Notes under the pieces: generated by a model
What the model was told of the DNA's origin: nothing
Seen by the model: the letters and a program-made list of their open reading frames with translations, nothing else
Databases searched by the model: none
In this document: one piece after another, positions 21,285 through 29,784 of the stretch
How positions within the stretch are numbered: the first letter of the stretch is position 1
Layout of the letters: each line of letters begins with the position of its first letter
Made by a program: the position numbers and the translations under genes
Virus record (IMG/VR): IMGVR_UViG_3300042558_002668
Location: 1-64,000 of that record
DNA: 64,000 nt
Source of the DNA: a virus
Direction: 5' to 3' (one strand)

Positions 21285-21791
21285 TCAACTGTTCAACACC
21301 TTGGCAACACTATTCATAACACTGGCAATACGCCCGATATCACGTAGGTTTTCTACAGTATAGCCTTCTTGTTTGAGTGTTTCGTAATGTGCTTTCACAC
21401 AGAAGTGACACTTGCCCACAATACTTGCTGCCAAACTGAATGCTTCAAAGTTGCTCTTAGTTGTACCGCCATGGCTAGCAATGGCATTCATTCTCAACTG
21501 TGCTGGCAAACCTTTTAGAGCAGGATCGTCAACCATCTCAATGTAGGGATACCATACATTGTTCTGTGCCATGATGCTGGCAGCAGTCATTGCTGACTCT
21601 GCATGTACTGGTGCGTCTGCTAGCAAGATGCTTAGAACTTTGCCATTGCCAGTTGCTGCCAGTGCGGCCACAGCACAACCCATGGCCACATCAGCATCTA
21701 GAGTACTGCGAACTAGAACAGCATCCAAATTTAACTTGGTGTCCTTGGCATAATCTGGCAATGCACCTTTTACTGATTCAATAAAACTCAT
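21285..21791 (-). CDS. AhpD-like alkylhydroperoxidase
   Basis: 168 aa, near the usual AhpD length. The CxxC peroxidase site is KCHFCVKAHYETL with the conserved His, preceded by FEAFSLAASIVG, typical of the carboxymuconolactone-decarboxylase fold. AhpD reduces AhpC; an AhpC-type peroxiredoxin is encoded at 23464-24003 in the same run, so a complete small peroxidase pathway is carried. Start overlaps the upstream stop (ATGA). Confidence 0.88.
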   Translation of the reverse strand: MSFIESVKGALPDYAKDTKLNLDAVLVRSTLDADVAMGCAVAALAATGNGKVLSILLADAPVHAESAMTAASIMAQNNVWYPYIEMVDDPALKGLPAQLRMNAIASHGGTTKSNFEAFSLAASIVGKCHFCVKAHYETLKQEGYTVENLRDIGRIASVMNSVAKVLNS

Positions 21792-22420
21792 TTTCTTTCC
21801 TCTATATTATAAAACCAATCATCCCCGGCTGTCCACTTGCGTGTGCCATCCACTGTGAATATGGTCTGAGCAGCCTTGAAATCGGGGAATTTCACTGCAC
21901 TGGAAATCAAACTTTGATCATACCACAAACAACGATTGTTGGGTTGGCAAGCAAACTGCCCATTTTCCAATCGGATAAAGTTAAAGCTCTTGTGTTCTTC
22001 AGCCACTTCAGTAAAGCCTGTGTCCACATCCATGCCGTCGGCACAGAAGTCTACTGTGAACAAATAGGTTCCGTGATGCCATTCTTTGTCTTTGCCCAGG
22101 AACTTCACTCCTAAATTACGCAGGCCTATTTTTTCAATGATAGTAAAACGATAGCCCATACAATCCCAGAGCTGTAGCGTATCTATAGGCAAATTGCCTG
22201 TGTGGTTTTCTTGCCACACATAAGCATGAATAGGCAATTTGTCGTACAGTGCTCCGTAGTTGGGTAACAAACTTTCAATACGAAACACCTGCCCTCGCAA
22301 GGCTTTGAGACTGACCCAGATAGCGGGTTCCAATTCACCGTGACCTTTTTCAAAGTTATAAAGAAACTCACGTTTTACCCAACACTTGACAGGAGGCAAT
22401 GATCCTACAATGTAACTCAT
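21788..22420 (-). CDS. Conserved phage protein (210 aa), unknown
   Basis: Aromatic-rich, beta-dominated protein beginning MSYIVGSLPPVKCWVKREFL; includes DTLQLWDCMGYRFTIIEK and LFTVDFCADGMDVDTGFTE, and ends with TAGDDWFYNIEERK. I associate it with an uncharacterised protein of T4-like cyanophages. No enzymatic motif. Coupled by overlaps to the small SGNH gene before it and ahpD after it. Confidence 0.7.
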   Translation of the reverse strand: MSYIVGSLPPVKCWVKREFLYNFEKGHGELEPAIWVSLKALRGQVFRIESLLPNYGALYDKLPIHAYVWQENHTGNLPIDTLQLWDCMGYRFTIIEKIGLRNLGVKFLGKDKEWHHGTYLFTVDFCADGMDVDTGFTEVAEEHKSFNFIRLENGQFACQPNNRCLWYDQSLISSAVKFPDFKAAQTIFTVDGTRKWTAGDDWFYNIEERK

Positions 22421-22827
22421 TTTGTTTTCTCCGCTATTGTTTTATAACCCTTGTATGTAGGATGCACTTGATCCAGACTGGTATCATGCTTTTTAGCATC
22501 GATTACAAAATCCTTGTACTTGTCTGCTATTGCAAGAACTGCTCGTCTTTTATCTTCTTTTATGTTAGGCACAATCCAATAAACACGATCAGCCTCAACA
22601 AGTTGCCTGATTGTATCTAATTCTTCAAATGTGTTTATCTTTGCTGTGTCGTTTGACCCTAAACTAATAATCACAGTTTTTGCTTTGGTGTTTCCTTGTG
22701 TGTATAACACATGACGATTCACATAGTCATAACTGTTAATACCACCCTTAGCGTAAGTGGCACATTCAGTTCTAATCTGTCCTATACCAACTGCTAGGCT
22801 ATCGCCTAGAATCAAACATTCTAACAT
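22417..22827 (-). CDS. Minimal SGNH hydrolase (136 aa)
   Basis: Complete compact SGNH set: LILGDSLAVGIG (Ser), AKGGINSYDYV (Gly), ISLGSNDTA (Asn), LDQVHPTYKGYK (Asp-His). At 136 aa it is among the shortest versions of the fold. Esterase or lipase-like activity expected. Start lies two bases after the stop of the aldolase-like gene and has no strong ribosome site. Confidence 0.75.
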   Translation of the reverse strand: MLECLILGDSLAVGIGQIRTECATYAKGGINSYDYVNRHVLYTQGNTKAKTVIISLGSNDTAKINTFEELDTIRQLVEADRVYWIVPNIKEDKRRAVLAIADKYKDFVIDAKKHDTSLDQVHPTYKGYKTIAEKTK

Positions 22828-22828
22828 G

Positions 22829-23464
22829 TTAATATTTCCCTGATGCTAAAACAATTTGGCAAATGTGTTCTAATCGTTCGATGTGCTCAAACGCACGCCA
22901 TGGTGTTGTGTCAATAGCAACTACACCGTGACCCTTAATACCCACAATGTCAAAACCAATTGTTCCATCTTTTTGTAGCCACAAATTTTCATGACAACGA
23001 TCAGCAAGTTCTTGACTGATAGGTGGAACATCGCCAACGTTCTTGGCCACTCGTGTATAGCGGCTAAGTTCTGGAAAGTCATCAACAATGGTACTCAAAT
23101 CAATTCCGGCGTGCATGGCTGCAACACAGTAAGTAGGATGCAGGTGAACCACCACTCTAACATCGTTACTGTGCTGTCCCATGTTCTTCTGCAAACCAAA
23201 GTGCAATGGTAGTTCACCGCTTGGCTTTAGATTAGCACTGATATCAGTATAAGGAAGCTCGATTGCAGTAGGAGTAGTGTGACTGCCATTGCTGATACCA
23301 ATCTTCTTAAACTGATCAGGTTGCATGGTCTGCTTACGGACGCCACTGGGTGTGATATAAAAGTGATCACGGTCGTGATGACGAATACTCACATTGCCAT
23401 CACGACTGGTAATCCAGTTGCGTCTATATGCTTCAACAAGTGTGTCGCATATAGTTTCTAACAT
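22829..23464 (-). CDS. Class II aldolase/adducin-family protein
   Basis: 211 aa. SRDGNVSIRH and YITPSGVRK form the phosphate/substrate loop, KPSGELPLHFG has the catalytic acid, VVHLHPTYCVAAM is the HxH zinc site, and IKGHGVVAI carries the third His. Family members are fuculose-phosphate or ribulose-phosphate aldolases/epimerases and methylthioribulose dehydratase (MtnB-like). The exact reaction cannot be chosen from sequence. Start overlaps the peroxiredoxin stop (TAATG), so it belongs to the peroxiredoxin transcript. Confidence 0.8.
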   Translation of the reverse strand: MLETICDTLVEAYRRNWITSRDGNVSIRHHDRDHFYITPSGVRKQTMQPDQFKKIGISNGSHTTPTAIELPYTDISANLKPSGELPLHFGLQKNMGQHSNDVRVVVHLHPTYCVAAMHAGIDLSTIVDDFPELSRYTRVAKNVGDVPPISQELADRCHENLWLQKDGTIGFDIVGIKGHGVVAIDTTPWRAFEHIERLEHICQIVLASGKY

Positions 23465-24003
23465 TACAGTGTCTCGCCGCCCACTGTGCGGTTGCAAGCA
23501 CACAGTTCGCCTGTTTGCAATGCGTCCAATACACGAAGCGTTTCTTCTGGGCTACGACCAACGTTCAAGTTGTTAACAGTAACGTGTTGGATTTCATTGT
23601 TTGGGTCAACAATGAATGTTGCACGAAGTGCGGCACCTGCTGGAGCATAGAATACACCCAACTGCTCAATCAAGCTCAACTCACCACGCTGTGTATCAGC
23701 AAACTGGTGGTGTGTGATTTTACGCAAGTCATCGTGACTCTTTTGCCAGGCCACTTTGCAGAACTCATTGTCTGTTGAACCTGTTAGCAACACTGCATCA
23801 CGATCAGCAAAGTCTTGTGCCAACTTGTCGTAGGCCACAATTTCTGTGGGGCAAACAAATGTGAAATCCTTGGGGTAGTACACAATTACTTTCCACTTGC
23901 CAGGGAAGCTGGTTGCGGTGATGTCATAAAATGCATCATCAGGTTGTCCGGGCTTGACGCCTGTGACTGTGAATGGGGCCAATTTATCGCCAACTGTTTT
24001 CAT
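23464..24003 (-). CDS. AhpC-type peroxiredoxin
   Basis: 179 aa, typical 2-Cys peroxiredoxin length. KDFTFVCPTEIVAY contains the peroxidatic Cys in the PxxxTxxC context; TGELCACNR contains the C-terminal resolving Cys; RATFIVDP and RSPEETLRVLDAL are also family-typical. Reduces H2O2 and organic peroxides in the cytoplasm; electron donor may be the phage AhpD (21285-21791). AAAGGAA seven bases before the ATG and its own promoter at 24057-24085. First gene of an apparent run of five to six genes. Confidence 0.95.
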   Translation of the reverse strand: MKTVGDKLAPFTVTGVKPGQPDDAFYDITATSFPGKWKVIVYYPKDFTFVCPTEIVAYDKLAQDFADRDAVLLTGSTDNEFCKVAWQKSHDDLRKITHHQFADTQRGELSLIEQLGVFYAPAGAALRATFIVDPNNEIQHVTVNNLNVGRSPEETLRVLDALQTGELCACNRTVGGETL

Positions 24004-24056
24004 TTTAGTTTCCTTTGTGTTAAAATGTTGAGTCTCAGTGTTTGTACTGAATGTTT

Positions 24057-24085
24057 ATTGTAATAGTATATATCTATGAAATCAA
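24057..24085 (-). promoter_or_regulatory. Sigma-70 promoter of the peroxiredoxin operon
   Basis: Minus strand TTGATT (24085-24080), 17-bp spacer, TACAAT (24062-24057), 54 bp before the start codon. An A/T-rich inverted repeat (ATTTTTCC...GGAAAAAT) between it and 24138 may end the upstream transcript. Confidence 0.7.
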
Positions 24086-24137
24086 GTAAATCTTAGATTT
24101 TTCCTATTGAATTTTTCTATAAGGTCAATTGGAAAAA

Positions 24138-24425
24138 TTAATACAGCATACGAATTAACCCTATGCTGTCAATTGTGGTCAGCAGAATATAGTTAGCGAG
24201 CATGCCAAAAGATTTCCTAGTCCAACTAGCCCAAGCATACATAGAACACCCAAGAATCCAAGCGGGATAAAGAGCAAGAAGCGGTGGAGTGGGGACTGTG
24301 AGTGCCATAGTAACACTGCAACCAATGCTAATAGCCCAAGCAAGCAACTCAATAACAAAACGAATTCTGTTAGATTTAAAGTCATCTCGAATCCAATCAA
24401 CGGTGGGTTTTAAAAATTCATTCAT
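24138..24425 (-). CDS. Integral membrane protein (95 aa)
   Basis: Start MNEFLKPTVDWIRDD at 24425 overlaps the amidinotransferase stop (ATGA). Three hydrophobic segments (about residues 23-40, 45-61 and 72-92) with a basic turn TRKSFGM. The shape, ending in LLTTIDSIGLIRMLY, recalls small transporter-like or PnuC/YgjV-like helices, but no firm family can be named. Confidence 0.65.
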   Translation of the reverse strand: MNEFLKPTVDWIRDDFKSNRIRFVIELLAWAISIGCSVTMALTVPTPPLLALYPAWILGCSMYAWASWTRKSFGMLANYILLTTIDSIGLIRMLY

Positions 24426-25570
24426 GTTCTGTCGGGGAAAAAATCCTGCATCACACCTTCTCGATGCAAGTCCATGGTAACACAATGTATGCCGCCATCC
24501 CAGAAATATCTATGACGGAAAGGTACTATGTGCGGAGTCATGCCATATCGGTCTAGTGCATCAAAAACTTGTTTGTTGTAGTTGAATACTATAACGTTCT
24601 TTGGGTCAATAATCAACATGTTGACATCAAACACGGTTTCTTCAACGTACCCTGTCCAATTATCCAACCAAGTCTCTACTGTTTCCACAACATCGTTGTC
24701 GTGTTCAAATCCTGGGATCCACCACTTGCCTTTGTTTTTCTCTTTGAGAATCATAAAAGGTTTTACTTTTTCCCAGCTTTGGTTTTCCAAATAAATCACT
24801 TCCCAGCCCGGGAATGTGTTTTTGTAAGTGGGCACATCATTGAGACTGACTATCAATCCTGGACACACTGGGCAGTATACTGCATCGCCGTGGCCACCAG
24901 TGTTGACAATATGATTGCGAGTTTTGGGGAATCTTGAATTTACAAATTTCTGTTGTTCAACAATATTGTCAGTGTAGTTTTTTGTGGCAAAATACAAATC
25001 CTTGCCAATTCGAGATATCATTGCACCGTTGATCAGTAGGGGATTGTTTGAGTAATCAATTACTGGGTTTCCTTGCTGCCGAATATGGTCAAATATATGA
25101 TCGTATCCAGACCTCTGATTCATCCAGGCTCGTTCGCGATCAAACCCAAATTGTTGTATGCATTCAAGCCGAATACGATCAGGTAATTTATCAAAGTCCT
25201 GCCAAGTCTCGCAGTCAGGCCAGCTGGCATCACGAATAGTGTTATAGAGTTTTGCAACTGTAGTTGGCGCATAAGACTGATAAAAATCATTACCAACCAT
25301 GACCATAAAATCTCGTGGGGTCATTGGCGGCGGAGTAAACTTGCCATTCACAGTTTCAATCTGCTCCGGCAAGTTGGGCCGCATCACAGTGATTCCAAAA
25401 CTTTTTAATTTTTGAATAATTGCCTGGTAGTCTTCTTCAGTTTCAATTGCAATTTTTTCAAACAAGGATCGAACATGTGGTATTTGAATCCAACTGTAAA
25501 ATTCCGGAGGATAGCTTTGGCCAACCACACAGACTTTGAGTGGATCCCAGTGCTGATAAACATTATACAT
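24422..25570 (-). CDS. Amidinotransferase-fold enzyme (first copy)
   Basis: 382 aa. Pentein fold of the glycine/inosamine amidinotransferase and arginine-deiminase type: opening WDPLKVCVVGQS, central GGHGDAVYCPVCPG with the catalytic His, and C-terminal WDGGIHCVTMDLHREG with the nucleophilic Cys. Known enzymes move an amidino group from arginine to an amine. Its length is close to that of GATM. It overlaps the uvdE stop by eight bases. A shorter paralogue lies at 28349-29269. Product unknown; guanidinylated sugars or polyamines are possibilities. Confidence 0.85.
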   Translation of the reverse strand: MYNVYQHWDPLKVCVVGQSYPPEFYSWIQIPHVRSLFEKIAIETEEDYQAIIQKLKSFGITVMRPNLPEQIETVNGKFTPPPMTPRDFMVMVGNDFYQSYAPTTVAKLYNTIRDASWPDCETWQDFDKLPDRIRLECIQQFGFDRERAWMNQRSGYDHIFDHIRQQGNPVIDYSNNPLLINGAMISRIGKDLYFATKNYTDNIVEQQKFVNSRFPKTRNHIVNTGGHGDAVYCPVCPGLIVSLNDVPTYKNTFPGWEVIYLENQSWEKVKPFMILKEKNKGKWWIPGFEHDNDVVETVETWLDNWTGYVEETVFDVNMLIIDPKNVIVFNYNKQVFDALDRYGMTPHIVPFRHRYFWDGGIHCVTMDLHREGVMQDFFPDRT

Positions 25571-26585
25571 TTATAAATTTATTTGCAAAGGCATGACTAG
25601 CTAGATTTTTACCCTTGGCCTCGCACTGAATATCAAACTGTTCACTAAACTCGGCAGCCCAAGTGCTCACAGCGTCATTCCAATAAAAGTCGCTGTGTGC
25701 TCGGAGCTTTTGCTTTTTATAACCTCTAGCAAGAAGTTCAGCAAGATCGGGTCTAGTTCCCCGATCATGGTCCACCAAAACGTCTTCGCGACTAACTGAG
25801 TAGTGAAGACCAGGACGAGTACCGCGCCAAGAGTCAATAACCCGCTTGACACGATCGTCCTGCGGGGAGATGTATTCTCCTGAGTTGATCCAGTGGTGGT
25901 GTAGATCCAATACCAGAGCCACATGCTGAGCCACAGCCAAAGTAGTGTCAAGTCCATTTGTCATCTCATCATTCTCGATGGTAATTAAGTTTCTTGCTTC
26001 GGGACTGAGCCTACCCAGTGTACGCAAGAATTTAGTGGCACCACCTTTGCCACTTAAATGTACGTTGATCTTGAATCCATGATCATGCCATGTCGAACCA
26101 TAGCCCATCCAACGAGCCATGTCTGCATGATACTCAAATTCCAAGATTGAACGTTCTACAATTTCATCTGCTTCGCTTGCCAGCACACAAAATTGCCCAG
26201 GATGAAAGGATAATCTAACACCAAGTCTGCGAGCAGCTTCACCAACTGGTGCAAAAATTTTAGCACAATGATCTTGCACATCCTTTTGTTTCCACCAGTT
26301 GATCCACGAAGGCTCTGTATAGCCCTGCAACATTTCGCTGCCTAGTCGTACCATGCGCAGGTGCTCAGGTAAACTGCCCACACGCTCAACCATTTTAAGT
26401 GCGGCAGAGGCATTGTGATTCATAATGTCCCACTGGCGCTGTTCAGCTTCGTCTTTGTGCTCACGAAGCCAGCGCATTGTAGTTGATCGCCCGTTAAGGT
26501 CTCGATCTACTGCATTGACTTTCATGCCGCCACATTCACTTGGATCATTAAGCCATTTGCAACAGAATCCAACACGAGGTACCAT
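25563..26585 (-). CDS. uvdE: UV damage endonuclease UvdE/UVDE
   Basis: 340 aa. TIM-barrel nuclease of the UVDE family: VPRVGFCCKWLN start, RLSFHPGQFCVLASE, ILEFEYHADMARWMG, HDHGFKINVHLSGKGG, ITIENDEMTNG and LVLDLHHHWINSGEY, together giving the His/Glu/Asp metal ligands. It nicks 5' to pyrimidine dimers and starts excision repair. ATG at 26585 (MVPRVGF) has GGGA six bases upstream and avoids the 43-base overlap of the longer frame. Likely protects phage DNA in sunlit water. Confidence 0.92.
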   Translation of the reverse strand: MVPRVGFCCKWLNDPSECGGMKVNAVDRDLNGRSTTMRWLREHKDEAEQRQWDIMNHNASAALKMVERVGSLPEHLRMVRLGSEMLQGYTEPSWINWWKQKDVQDHCAKIFAPVGEAARRLGVRLSFHPGQFCVLASEADEIVERSILEFEYHADMARWMGYGSTWHDHGFKINVHLSGKGGATKFLRTLGRLSPEARNLITIENDEMTNGLDTTLAVAQHVALVLDLHHHWINSGEYISPQDDRVKRVIDSWRGTRPGLHYSVSREDVLVDHDRGTRPDLAELLARGYKKQKLRAHSDFYWNDAVSTWAAEFSEQFDIQCEAKGKNLASHAFANKFINV

Positions 26586-26602
26586 AGCAATTCCCGGTAA
26601 AG

Positions 26603-27160
26603 TTATTTTGTTAGTAATTGTAACACGTTTTCCATTATATCGCAAGTGAGATTTGGCAATTCTTGGTAATGTTTACCAAGATCAACAGCGTGATCTACCA
26701 GAACGTATTGTGTAGTAGGGTTATTCTGGAACAAACTGCGCATGAGTCCATGATAATTTTGTAGTTGTTCAACTTGGTCAGATGATTCTAATTTCTGACC
26801 CAACCCAAGATCAAACCCCAACATCAGTATGATGCTGTTGGTTTGGCTGGCCAAGTGCAATGATATAATGTCATCAAATCTGTGAACTGGATGGTTGTAC
26901 TCACCATCATATGCTTTGAGGCCTGGCTGGCTACCAATTTTTAGATATACATCACGAGCAACGTAAAAATTGCACACAGCATGAAATGCCTTGGAAATTA
27001 ATGCATTTGCCTCAGCTGAGTCTGAGCAAACTACATTGTCTGTTTGATTGTTTTTCCAGGTGCGCCACGATCCCCAGCTGGGACCAATTGACTTGATGGC
27101 TGCTGTGTCAACCAATATGTTTGGTTGATATGTTGATGCATATACCCAACTTATTTGCAT
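26603..27160 (-). CDS. Hypothetical phage protein (185 aa)
   Basis: Start MQISWVYASTYQPNI overlaps the fibre-like gene stop (TAATG). Contains IKSIGPSWGSWRTWKNNQ, CNFYVARDVYLKIG and ILMLGFDLGLGQK, a Rossmann-like alternation of strands and helices, but no cofactor motif that I can name. Coupled position between the fibre-like protein and uvdE. Confidence 0.65.
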   Translation of the reverse strand: MQISWVYASTYQPNILVDTAAIKSIGPSWGSWRTWKNNQTDNVVCSDSAEANALISKAFHAVCNFYVARDVYLKIGSQPGLKAYDGEYNHPVHRFDDIISLHLASQTNSIILMLGFDLGLGQKLESSDQVEQLQNYHGLMRSLFQNNPTTQYVLVDHAVDLGKHYQELPNLTCDIMENVLQLLTK

Positions 27161-28356
27161 TATACTGCCCTTAAAGGATTCCACTGAAAGGATCCCAGGC
27201 AAACCCAAGCAAATGGTGCATCGATCTGAGGATCATTATTCAGCACTAGATCGCCACGAGTACCAGCCCAGCCCGGCACTGCATTAGAATGAGAAATTCT
27301 CCAACGGTCAATTCGTAACTTTGGTGCTACCACAAGACCGTCTGATTCAATACTGAGGTGGCGTCCACGGTTAACACCCAAAGACAATGTGCCCGGGCGG
27401 GCCGTTCCAATGTATGCAGTGTCTTTGGCCAGCTTGCCAACAATCACGGTGGTTTCTTCGTCCCACACTGTCAGTGCCATTTCTGGGTGGTTGGTATTGA
27501 TACCAACACGTTTATTAGTCACTGCAAGAGTATCATTAAATGCTGCCGGACCAGCAACATCTAGTTCTCTCAAAATTCCAAGTGCTTGTATGTTTGTGTC
27601 AGTGATTGCCGAACTCAATTGGTTGCCAGTCACTAACGGTTGTCCATTAACAAGCACTTCAGAAAAATCAATACCTTGTGATTTACTTAATTCTAAAACC
27701 TGTACTACCAGTGACTGTTTCCAGTCCTCAGTAATTTGATTTAGAGTTTTGGCTGCGGTCTTGTCAATAACTTCGTCCCATGCTGTGTTGTCAACATTGA
27801 CTACTCCGCGAACTGCAAGATTATTCACTGATAAACTGCCGCCCACTGTGATATCTTTAGTTACATCAATGTCAGTTGCCGACACTTTGTGTGCTACATT
27901 TATACCATTGTCATCAATTGTCAATTGTAATTCTGTTGCAGTATCAGTAATACCCAGTGTTTTAAAATCTTTCTTGAACCGATCTCTCCAGCGATCAATG
28001 CCGGCGTCGATTTGACCAACTAGCAAACTGTTAAGATCAATATTACTAATTTGTGACAGCAACCTTTGTGTCATTTGTTGATTGACTTGTGTTTCAATCT
28101 TGTTGATCCAGGCTTGGTCCAAAATCAAGTTATCAATAGTGGCAGACACCATGGTCTGTACCGCGCTATCAACAGCTTGAGTCATTGTAGAGATACTAGA
28201 AAATCTAGCAGATATTTTTTCTTCTACGAATTTAGTAATTTGTTTTTCAAGATCAGTTTGCCAATTTTTGTCAGATGTGATATCTTCAACGTGTTTATTA
28301 ACTGATCGAATAAGTTCTTGTTCAACAAGCGTTGGTAATAAGTTAGGGTCAAGCAT
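27160..28356 (-). CDS. Tail-fibre-like structural protein (398 aa)
   Basis: N-terminal 130 residues are helical and coiled-coil-like (KHVEDITSDKNWQTDLEKQI); the middle has repeated short beta strands (DITVGGSLSVNNLAVRGVVN); the C-terminal half holds NKRVGINTNHPEMALTVWDE, the xVGIGTxxPxxxLxV pattern found before fibre and chaperone-like tips. It is therefore probably a trimeric fibre or whisker. GGAGAAACC precedes the ATG. Set among metabolic genes rather than in the main structural block. Confidence 0.7.
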   Translation of the reverse strand: MLDPNLLPTLVEQELIRSVNKHVEDITSDKNWQTDLEKQITKFVEEKISARFSSISTMTQAVDSAVQTMVSATIDNLILDQAWINKIETQVNQQMTQRLLSQISNIDLNSLLVGQIDAGIDRWRDRFKKDFKTLGITDTATELQLTIDDNGINVAHKVSATDIDVTKDITVGGSLSVNNLAVRGVVNVDNTAWDEVIDKTAAKTLNQITEDWKQSLVVQVLELSKSQGIDFSEVLVNGQPLVTGNQLSSAITDTNIQALGILRELDVAGPAAFNDTLAVTNKRVGINTNHPEMALTVWDEETTVIVGKLAKDTAYIGTARPGTLSLGVNRGRHLSIESDGLVVAPKLRIDRWRISHSNAVPGWAGTRGDLVLNNDPQIDAPFAWVCLGSFQWNPLRAV

Positions 28357-29269
28357 GGTTTCTCCATAAATCTAATGTTACACAATGGAACCCACCGCCC
28401 AGTGTGCGACTGTGTCGCAGTTCAAGAGGAACAACTTTAAACTTTGATAATTCTAACAACTTTATCAACGCTGTTTGGTGCTGGTCTACAATAACTGTAT
28501 TGGGATCCACTACTAACATATTTAAGGCAATCCACTTGCTGGCATATGGATACTGATAAAAGTCTTGTTCAACCACTTGGTCAACCCAGATCACTTCCCA
28601 ATTTTTAAAACATTTGGGCAACATTTCTGTTGAAACTCTAGTGGCGTTGATTAGCACCAGGCCTTCGCGCAAAGGCACAATTGTAGAATCAATGTGTACC
28701 CCAGAGTAAAAATTACACATTTCTATGTCAACTTCGGGAAATTGTTGACATAACCAATTGTAGGCTGCTTTGTTGCCACTGGCTGATTCTAAAAACAACA
28801 TGTTGGTTGGGCCAAGACGTAGCACATTGGCAGCATCTAGTACTAATCCAGCACGTCTGGGCATTTCAATTATGGTGTCAGCTTCGTTGAATACGTCAGC
28901 AAGGCATTGACTCTCCATGTCTCGGCAAGGGTACATCATGGCTGGATCAACTACTGTGGTTCCGTGTACTAGTAATCGGTCTCGGGGACAATAGTTGTAC
29001 ATACCATCATGAGTTTGAAAATTCATGGGGTCTGGCCTAACAACTTGCACTCCAAGCAACACAAGAGTATCGGCTAGACGCTGTAGATCTTGATTTGCTT
29101 CGTCGATTATCCAGTCGGGCACAGGCCCCGAAGGTACCGGTGTTTCTTTCCACAGTGTTTTTTCACTTTCTTTACTAAACACTGGATCATAGCGAGGCCA
29201 ATTAGCAAAGGAAGCATCACCAACCACTACCTTGCGCAGTGGATCCCATTCATTATAAGAATTAATCAT
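28349..29269 (-). CDS. Amidinotransferase-fold enzyme (second copy)
   Basis: 306 aa. Opening NEWDPLRKVVVGD, NYCPRDRLLV, FYSGVHIDSTIVPL with the His, and LGGGFHCVTLDL with the nucleophilic Cys, so the pentein active site is intact. About 75 residues shorter than the first copy, missing the long inserted middle. Its ATG overlaps the stop of the dioxygenase-like gene before it (ATGA). Two copies with different lengths may act on different acceptors in one pathway (inference). Confidence 0.85.
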   Translation of the reverse strand: MINSYNEWDPLRKVVVGDASFANWPRYDPVFSKESEKTLWKETPVPSGPVPDWIIDEANQDLQRLADTLVLLGVQVVRPDPMNFQTHDGMYNYCPRDRLLVHGTTVVDPAMMYPCRDMESQCLADVFNEADTIIEMPRRAGLVLDAANVLRLGPTNMLFLESASGNKAAYNWLCQQFPEVDIEMCNFYSGVHIDSTIVPLREGLVLINATRVSTEMLPKCFKNWEVIWVDQVVEQDFYQYPYASKWIALNMLVVDPNTVIVDQHQTALIKLLELSKFKVVPLELRHSRTLGGGFHCVTLDLWRNHA

Positions 29270-29784
29270 TTGTGTCCAGTAATCTGAAGAGTGTATCTAG
29301 GAGTAGTTCCTAGATTGGCTGCCAGGTGTGGTGTATCATACGACCACTCAACAACATCTCCAGCACGCCAATTTATATAGGGTTTGCCATTGCCTTCAAA
29401 GTAATGCCCCGACTGCCAATCTTCTAGAAATATAATTGCTCTCCGAATTGACTGTTCTTGTCCTTGAAGATTAAACAAGTCAATATATTTCAGATATAAA
29501 TCACTGTGCGTAGGAAGTATGGTGCCAGTGCCCATTCTGTAGTAACTTGTGCCAATATCTTTCCAGCCCAGTAATGTGTAAAAGTCAATAAAAAGATTGT
29601 TCCACTTTGGTTGCCGGCTACGCATATCACACATGTCACCAGTAAACTTATTGGTGTATCCTAACGACAGCCAGTTTTCGAGACTGACCGAGTCGTTGAA
29701 TGTTTCGTTGATATACTCTAAGTGTTTAAATTCATCATCCCAAAAAGCAGGAATGTGATACTTAACTAACTCGTGTGTTGCCAT
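29266..29784 (-). CDS. 2OG-Fe(II) dioxygenase-like protein
   Basis: 172 aa. Double-stranded beta-helix features: ILPTHSDLYLKY gives HxD, DTPHLAANLGTTPRYTLQIT gives the distal His and the 2-oxoglutarate-binding Arg; WRAGDVVEWSYD is the strand before the distal His. Members hydroxylate amino-acid side chains or small molecules. Substrate unknown. Overlaps the UDP-glucose dehydrogenase gene by 23 bases and the next gene by four. Confidence 0.65.
   Translation of the reverse strand: MATHELVKYHIPAFWDDEFKHLEYINETFNDSVSLENWLSLGYTNKFTGDMCDMRSRQPKWNNLFIDFYTLLGWKDIGTSYYRMGTGTILPTHSDLYLKYIDLFNLQGQEQSIRRAIIFLEDWQSGHYFEGNGKPYINWRAGDVVEWSYDTPHLAANLGTTPRYTLQITGHK

Noticed and set aside
26603-26645. Longer uvdE frame starting at 26645
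   Set aside because: Would overlap the previous gene by 43 bases; the ATG at 26585 has its own GGGA and starts at the conserved VPRVGF segment.
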